Below the pieces are notes generated by a model. The model was not told the origin of the DNA and ran no database searches. It saw nothing but the letters and a program-made list of their open reading frames with translations. Shown in pieces: positions 58,177 through 64,000 of a stretch of DNA of 64,000 bases. This stretch comes from Pomphorhynchus laevis (lineage: Eukaryota > Acanthocephala > Palaeacanthocephala > Echinorhynchida > Pomphorhynchidae). The stretch covers positions 25,292 to 89,291 of the forward strand of contig WNNJ02001574.1 in the NCBI GenBank assembly GCA_012934845.2, in the 5' to 3' direction. Positions within the stretch are counted from its first letter, which is position 1; each line of letters starts with the position of its first letter. Made by a program: the position numbers and the translations under genes.

Positions 58177-59205
58177 TATTATTCCGTGTTTTACGTAACT
58201 TACTCATACTTGGCTGGAACCAATAAATCATTCACAGGCATTGTATTTTTATACGAACTCCCTTTGTATGCAAGTTATTTCTAATGCAGCATGATTAATA
58301 TTTGGCATAAGCTAGTGCTCGTGTTCGCTGTAGATTATACGAGATCCAATTGTGGTTACTCAAAATATTCAATATGATCGTTAAACCGCACTCGAGATTT
58401 CATTGAAATTTTTTTAAAATATTCAGATATGAAAATTAATCGAGATAAAGCTACCCATTAAGCTATTCGTTAGGTTCCTTGAGCTAACGATACGACCGAT
58501 AGTCGATTGATAGTTGCATGATGAGCAATGTAGCTTTCGTTCTGGCCGAAGACCGACGGATCAGCTCTTCATTCTTTAATTTATTCTCGAACGCAATATG
58601 GAGTACGCTCAAACAGTTCAAATGTTTTTTTTTTGATTTGGAAATGGCATTCGAATGGGTAGCAAGGGATAGGTTGTGGGATATACTTAATATATTCAAA
58701 TATGAAATTAATCGAGATAAAACTAGCAAGTAAAACACTTATTTATTCAAAGCAGTTGGCTTAAAGCCTTCTTCAGTTGATCTAAAATACATTGCAAAAC
58801 AAATACATACATTTTAAAAGTTAAGAGCAGATATTATGTGCGCTCAACCGTTGATCAGTCATTAGCTATAAAATCGAATAATTTTCAATTTTTTCACTTC
58901 CTGCTAGAGACAAAGTCAGCATCATCTAACACTATTCCCCTCATTTGATGATCTGGGTTGTTTATTATATAAGTGGATGCACCGTCTCTCTTTAATCTGT
59001 AGGCGCCGCTATATCTGCTTTGCGATTATTCATGCGTATATGTGTCGGCGTTTTGCCCACATAACCACCAGAGCAGTTATCACCTACACAATAATATACG
59101 CAGTTACTCGTTATTCAGTTGGCCAAGCTTCTTGCTCTGTATGACAGTCTTGTGAAAAATACGTATTACCTTCACGGATTTCTGTACAACATTTGCATCG
59201 ACTTT
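58177..59205 (+). repeat. inverted repeat, left arm (PLE/LINE E cluster)
   Basis: Reverse complement of 60444-61471 (paired positions sum to about 119649). Arms are about 1.03 kb and the spacer about 1.24 kb. From the outside inwards the arm contains LINE E sequence, a LINE E RT piece, a PLE 3' tail and the PLE GIY-YIG region. Inverted terminal copies are known for Penelope elements. Confidence 0.9.
58510..58690 (+). pseudogene. LINE E RT piece in the left arm
   Basis: KQFKCFFFDLEMAFEWVARD then RLWDIL: the RT block DLEKAFDRVPRDVLW of RTE-like LINEs, with Asp-Arg of the DR pair changed to EW. Identical sequence appears inverted at 60961-61140, and a third diverged copy is at 61437-61628. Confidence 0.65.
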
Positions 59206-59290
59206 TACCACATGTTGATGTACCAACCGTATCCACCCTTTGCATTTTGTTTTTATCCAATTCATTCTGCTTCTAAACGCCCTTTTTAAT
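58690..59290 (-). pseudogene. PLE GIY-YIG region, left copy
   Basis: On the minus strand: STCGKSRCKCCTEIREG (59230-59180), the Cys-rich linker typical of PLEs between RT and nuclease; then VYYCVGDNCSGGYVGKTPTH (59105-59047), the GIY-YIG start; then a 3' non-coding tail with ctgaagaaggctttaagcc (58790-58770). It is a fossil fragment, and the RT part is not attached to it in the same direction. Confidence 0.75.
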
Positions 59291-59389
59291 TTGATGTTTA
59301 ACTGTTCATCGTTTATTATGTATGTTTAACTGTTAATCACTCATTAGCTATAGAGCCAAAAAGAGTCATTATTTACTTCGATTGAAACT

Positions 59390-60443
59390 AGAAATGGTGT
59401 CGATGCAATTCAATCTTTGATGAAATCAGCGATTTTTGAAGAAAATAAAATACAAAGCTTATCTTATCTACATGAATTAGTAAAGGTTTCAATACCTTCA
59501 TGTTTGGAGATCAAATGTAATCCAAAGACGTGGTAACGCTATGGGTAACCCTATAGGACCTTCGTGCACATGCTTGTATGTCAGACACCTAGAAAAGAAC
59601 TTCATCGATACATGTAGTTTGAAGCCTGCATTCTGGTATCGTTACGTAGATGACGTATTTGGGGTGGGAACATGATGAGGAGCCACTAATTGAATTTCCC
59701 GAGAAATTGAATTCATTTTCTTAACTCAAATTTAAAAGACCGAATTACGATGTTGTGAATTTTCTGGATGTTTTCATATATAGAGATTCTGGATCACAAT
59801 GGTGCATAAGAGTGTATCGTAAATTCGGAAAAGTTCGTTTCTTTAGTCATGCGCGTAGCTCTCGCCACTATCATGTGAAAAGATTGATGATACGTAATAA
59901 ATCAATTCGTTATAAAAGATATATTTTAAAGACATAAGTTTGCATTAGATACTATCATGTTGAGGTATGTATTTATTAAACGTGGATATTCACTTATTGA
60001 TCGTCAAATTAATGATGTATGCACTATGAACAAAAAATAAGTTATAACAATTTCAAATCGCAAGAAAAAAACCCAAAAATATTTCGTAGTTGATTTGTAC
60101 CATGCATTGATGAATCTGGGTGATATATGCGCCACAGATTAAACAGAGACGGCTGCAGCCACTCATATAATAAACAACCCAGATCATCAAATTAGGGTAA
60201 TGACATTATATGCTGATTTTGTCTCCATCAGATTAAATATTGTGAAATTATTTGATTGCACAGATAATAACTGATCAACAGTTTAGCGTACATAATATCT
60301 GCAGTTTACCTTAACTAATGTATGTATTTTCTTTATCATGTATTTTAGATCAACTGAAAAAGGCTTTAAGCCGAAACTCCGAATAAATATTTTATGAATA
60401 TTTTAATACTTTTTCGCTTTATCTCGATTAATTTTCATATCTG
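59390..60443 (+). pseudogene. PLE reverse transcriptase, central copy
   Basis: The + strand encodes GNAMGNPIGPSCTCLYVRHL (about 59531-59590), FWYRYVDDVFGVG with the YVDD catalytic motif (about 59631-59670), then VNFLDVFIYRDSGSQWCIRV and YRKFGKVRFFSH (59755-59850), and IKRGYSLIDRQI (about 59975). The order and wording are those of a Penelope-like RT core and the part after it. The 3' tail ends with the CTGAAAA-stem-GAAAC motif (60354-60377) and tttatctcgattaattttca. Broken old copy, a few breaks. Confidence 0.8.
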
Positions 60444-60960
60444 AAAGTCGATGCAAATGTTGTACAGAAATCCGTGAAGGTAATACGTATTTTTCACAAG
60501 ACTGTCATACAGAGCAAGAAGCTTGGCCAACTGAATAACGAGTAACTGCGTATATTATTGTGTAGGTGATAACTGCTCTGGTGGTTATGTGGGCAAAACG
60601 CCGACACATATACGCATGAATAATCGCAAAGCAGATATAGCGGCGCCTACAGATTAAAGAGAGACGGTGCATCCACTTATATAATAAACAACCCAGATCA
60701 TCAAATGAGGGGAATAGTGTTAGATGATGCTGACTTTGTCTCTAGCAGGAAGTGAAAAAATTGAAAATTATTCGATTTTATAGCTAATGACTGATCAACG
60801 GTTGAGCGCACATAATATCTGCTCTTAACTTTTAAAATGTATGTATTTGTTTTGCAATGTATTTTAGATCAACTGAAGAAGGCTTTAAGCCAACTGCTTT
60901 GAATAAATAAGTGTTTTACTTGCTAGTTTTATCTCGATTAATTTCATATTTGAATATATT
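60444..60960 (+). pseudogene. PLE GIY-YIG region, right copy
   Basis: Same Cys-rich linker (CKCCTEIREG), VYYCVGDNCSGGYVGKTPTH and 3' tail as the left copy, on the + strand. Its C-terminal part (60640-60900) is also paralleled by 60120-60360 of the central copy, so three PLE ends are nested here. Confidence 0.75.
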
Positions 60961-61140
60961 AAGTATATCCCACAACCTATCCCTTGCTACCCATTCGAAT
61001 GCCATTTCCAAATCAAAAAAAAACATTTGAACTGTTTGAGCGTACTCCATATTGCGTTCGAGAATAAATTAAAGAATGAAGAGCTGATCCGTCGGTCTTC
61101 GGCCAGAACGAAAGCTACATTGCTCATCATGCAACTATCA
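60961..61140 (-). pseudogene. LINE E RT piece in the right arm
   Basis: Mirror of 58510-58690. It has the same orientation as the rest of LINE E on this side, so the LINE part of the arm probably originated here and was copied to the left. Confidence 0.6.
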
Positions 61141-61429
61141 ATCGACTATCGGTCGTATCGTTAGCTCAAGGAACCTAACGAATAGCTTAATGGGTAGCTT
61201 TATCTCGATTAATTTTCATATCTGAATATTTTAAAAAAATTTCAATGAAATCTCGAGTGCGGTTTAACGATCATATTGAATATTTTGAGTAACCACAATT
61301 GGATCTCGTATAATCTACAGCGAACACGAGCACTAGCTTATGCCAAATATTAATCATGCTGCATTAGAAATAACTTGCATACAAAGGGAGTTCGTATAAA
61401 AATACAATGCCTGTGAATGATCTATTGGT

Positions 61430-61816
61430 TCCAGCCTCATTTGAGTAGGTTACGTAATAAACGGAATAATAAGTATCTCCCAAACCTATCTCTCGCTACC
61501 CATTCGAACGCCTCTTCCAAATCCACTAAACACTTGAACTCGTTGAACGTACTCCAAGGTGCGTTCAAGAATAGTTTAAAGAGTGGTATGTTGATACTTT
61601 TGACAACGTCCAGCGATCTATCAGACAAGGTTAACTAAAGACCACGTTCTTGTGTTTAACGCCATCTCTTACTACTGTTTTCCACCAAGCAGTTTGAGGA
61701 TGGCCTCCACGACAGGCACCTACAGTCTTCAAACCACAGTTCTTTAATGTCTCTTTGTCAAGCGAATTTTTGAAAATCGACAATTCTCGTTCGATTACCT
61801 TCACCTTTTCCAGCAA
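61430..61816 (-). pseudogene. LINE E linker and RT start
   Basis: GACRGGHPQTAWWKTVVRDG (61816-61631 frame) matches the RTPWWNEEVKDAI linker of this LINE type; then 61628-61437 reads FKCLVDLEEAFEWVARDRFG, the RT block with the catalytic-side Asp kept. Frames differ between the pieces. Confidence 0.6.
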
Positions 61817-61839
61817 TTGAGCAAAGTCTACCCGGATAT

Positions 61840-62500
61840 AATTAGTAAATACTTATAATACATAAGCATCAACCAGGCATTCCCAACGAACCTTAACACT
61901 ACGTTTAGGTTTCTCAAGTCTATCCGGTAGCCTATTATGCCAGCGAATCTTACTAATTACAGAAGTAGTGATCGGTTGACAGCTAAGCACCTCTTTTCAC
62001 ACGAGTGTCCAGAACATAACGTCGCAGATCAGGTGAAGCGATTACAAAATCAATCATTGATCTTTGACTGAGAGAATCCTGACGCCATGTGCATCTATGG
62101 ATCTCCTTATGTTTAAACATTGTGTTGGTGATGCACAAATTGTTACGAGAACAAAAGTGCAATAATTAAACACCACTCGCATTCAGATCAGAGAGTCCGT
62201 TCTTATTAGAGACTCGCATTCATATCAGAGATTTCGTTCATTTCACCACTCCCTTCCAGGTAGCATAGTCATTGCCAATGCGAGCATTGAAGTGTCCCAA
62301 TAAAATAAGAGAATCACCCACAGGTTTGCTATGAAGAGCATCCACAAAAGCTGCGTATTCCTAGCTAGTGGTGTATGCATAAGCACACACAGCAGTAAAC
62401 CTCTTTCTTGCTTTGACTGCAAGTCTCAAGGCCGCTAATCGTTCATTTATTGGGCAAAACTTTCTGCAGCTAGCGACATCCGGAGATTTGCAAGTATCCT
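61840..62500 (-). pseudogene. LINE E endonuclease
   Basis: Minus strand: RFTAVCAYAYTTS, LILLGHFNARIGNDYATWKG, NNLCITNTMFKHKEIHRCTW, RSMIDFVIASPDLRRYVLDT, RVKRGA, LSTDHYF. This is the craniofacial-development-protein-2-like endonuclease of an RTE-like LINE (pattern GDFNARVGND..TWRG, CITNTMFEHK..HKCTW, RSMIDFVIVSSDLR, STDHHLV). The usual GDFN reads GHFN, and several stops interrupt the frame. Its C-terminal partner is at 57.5-58.2 kb. Confidence 0.8.
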
Positions 62501-63565
62501 TACACCCGTAATTTGTATTATTTAATATTTCTTTAGAGAACCAATATATAAAAACTATTTAGTTGAAAAAATATTTTCCAAAAAAATAAAACAAAATTCT
62601 AAAATATAAATGAAAATTGAATTGTAATACCTTTTAGATAAGGTATTTAAAAAGTATTTTAAATTCTTGATGACTCACTAAAAGATTTTAAAAGCAATTC
62701 TAGATCTAAATGAATATATAATGTATTTCGATTGTGATTAAACCTATATATGTGATTTAACTTTACATGAAGAATTCGAGAACGAATAAACTCAAAATTG
62801 TATTTTTCAAAAATATCAGTTACAAAATCATTGTTTTAGCTCGGAGATATCTAAAAACAATCAATTATTGCAAAGGGTAGCTGAAAGCATCTTGAAATCT
62901 ATGTTGTGATTGAATTGCGCTCTGAGTTTCCATTCGAATTCTAAATGTGAAACTGGTACTGTCGACATGTAAAAATTATATAAACTTTTAGTAAGATGAT
63001 TAATTTACTGTTTACAAAATTATTTTAATGTCTCTATAAATCTACACTATCATAATCCGATCAAGATCATTCTGACAAAAACTTGCTTTTAAAATAAGGC
63101 AATAAACTCACTATTTGTATATTATCATTATCTTCTTAATAAAGTGCCGATTGGCAATAATGGCATAATAATTTATCTCAACAATATAAAATTGTAATAA
63201 ATATCAATATATATTAGTTATCTTAATTATTATATTAATTGCCTAAATATAAAATTGTAAAATTCAAAAAATTCGAATATTATCTGTTGGAGCGTTAATT
63301 GAAGGATCAACCATCTGTCATCGAGGTATGGGTTCGGTTGTGATCTAGCCATTGTCAGTTAACCTCTCGTGCGGTCTGGACAGCACCCAAATATTCAGAT
63401 GGCTAAATAAGCGACCTACTTGAATCACATTATGGCTAGTACGTTGGTGGACTAGCTCGGATACTTCTAATTACCCTAACGATGGATAATTCTTAAATAA
63501 GCAGAAGAGGGACATTGATGTCTGGCTTCCTCGCAACAGAAGATATTGGATTATAAGAGGATATA
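62501..63565. other. no recognised gene
   Basis: AT-rich until about 63280, then G/C content rises toward the end of the window, as at the start of a new element. Confidence 0.35.
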
Positions 63566-63570
63566 GATGA

Positions 63571-63867
63571 CAGAACAAAAACCTGTTCCCTTGCAAGAAC
63601 TGGTATTGGATTACCAAACAATATGAAGTACATCAGTTAACTGGAAAAAACAACGATAACGGTAATAACGACAATAAACGTTCAATTAATCAAAATCAAA
63701 ATTATGGGAAGCTCAACACTGATCGAAGGAATGTCAAACTTTGGTGCCGTGCGCTCGGGCAGTTGCGTGGAATAAGCGAACCAAACCTCGACGTTTACTG
63801 CAGTGGACTAGCATATCTACAGGAAAGTGGAACGTTACTTGGCCGAAGGGGAAATAGCAAGATCTAG
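63571..63867 (+). other. unassigned open frame
   Basis: 98 codons are open without an ATG near the start: QNKNLFPCKNWYWITKQYE, then an Asn-rich stretch and NVKLWCRALGQLRGISEPN, LDVYCSGLAYLQESGTLLGR. The translation is not AT-rich chance sequence. It may be the 5' coding part of a transposable element; I do not recognise the family. Confidence 0.3.
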
Positions 63868-64000
63868 TGAGAGAGGTAAATCGCCCCGGTATTGAAAATA
63901 GTCGGAGTTATCTCTCTTCATTATGCTAGTTCTGTTACTCAACTTTAGAATCAAGTTTTGACCAACTATTCAGAAGTTGCTATGGAATAACGTCGACATG

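Larger units (their letters stand above)
60444..61471 (-). repeat. inverted repeat, right arm (PLE/LINE E cluster)
   Basis: Mirror image of 58177-59205, with very few visible differences. It begins at aaagtcgatgcaaatgttg directly after the tail of the central PLE copy. Confidence 0.9.

Noticed and set aside
1-64000. CRISPR arrays, bacterial operons, rRNA or tRNA genes.
   Set aside because: The tandem repeats seen (416, 17, 16 bp) have no spacer structure, and by eye I found no tRNA cloverleaf or rRNA signature. A covariance search would be needed for tRNAs.

Overview
This is a eukaryotic, very AT-rich window, most likely from an invertebrate animal. Evidence: one spliced host gene with GT-AG introns (several only about 42-50 bp long), CR1/L2-, Jockey/I- and RTE-like LINEs, Penelope-like elements (PLEs) with GIY-YIG nuclease domains, and a hAT DNA transposon. 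There is no bacterial-style gene organisation. The species cannot be named from the sequence alone.

The only host gene I can support is an oxysterol-binding-protein-related protein of the ORP3/6/7 type, on the + strand from 51371 to at least 56600. I recognise eight exons that keep phase: exons 1-3 build a PH domain, and exon 8 is the acidic Ser-rich linker that precedes the lipid-binding domain in this family. The lipid-binding domain itself is not visible, so the gene probably runs past the right edge. Intron 1 has swollen by a foldback element, a PLE-like fragment and a tandem duplication that left a decayed copy of the start of exon 2.

Nearly everything else is transposon. (a) 0.4-1.2, 9.4-11.6, 42.5-43.1 and 53.3-54.1 kb carry one PLE-like repeat family; around 10.3-11.5 kb a piece has become a fresh tandem array with an exact 416-bp period. 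(b) 2.3-3.8 kb is a rearranged LINE fragment with ORF1 and RT facing each other. (c) 17.3-23.1 kb is a hAT element with an exact 8-bp target duplication, split by a nearly intact 4.3-kb LINE (A). (d) 24.8-30.2 kb holds two other decayed LINEs (C and D), the second carrying a 17 x 17-bp minisatellite inside its RT. (e) 30.3-35.9 kb holds a fragment and an almost complete copy of LINE B, a relative of LINE A. (f) 39.6-47.5 kb is a large inverted repeat, arms about 2.25 kb and spacer 3.4 kb, with protein-identical ORFs in both arms. (g) 57.5-62.5 kb is an RTE-like LINE (E) into which PLE copies with 1.03-kb inverted arms were inserted.

The most interesting signal is a short structured motif, CTGANGA-N-stem-GAAA, present at several PLE-type ends and foldbacks. 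Its stem sequence differs between loci but remains paired. It resembles a hammerhead ribozyme core with one extra nucleotide. The long remaining stretches (5.0-8.6, 11.6-14.1, 14.6-17.3, 43.1-45.2, 47.5-51.3 and 62.5-63.5 kb) are AT-rich and I see no gene in them.
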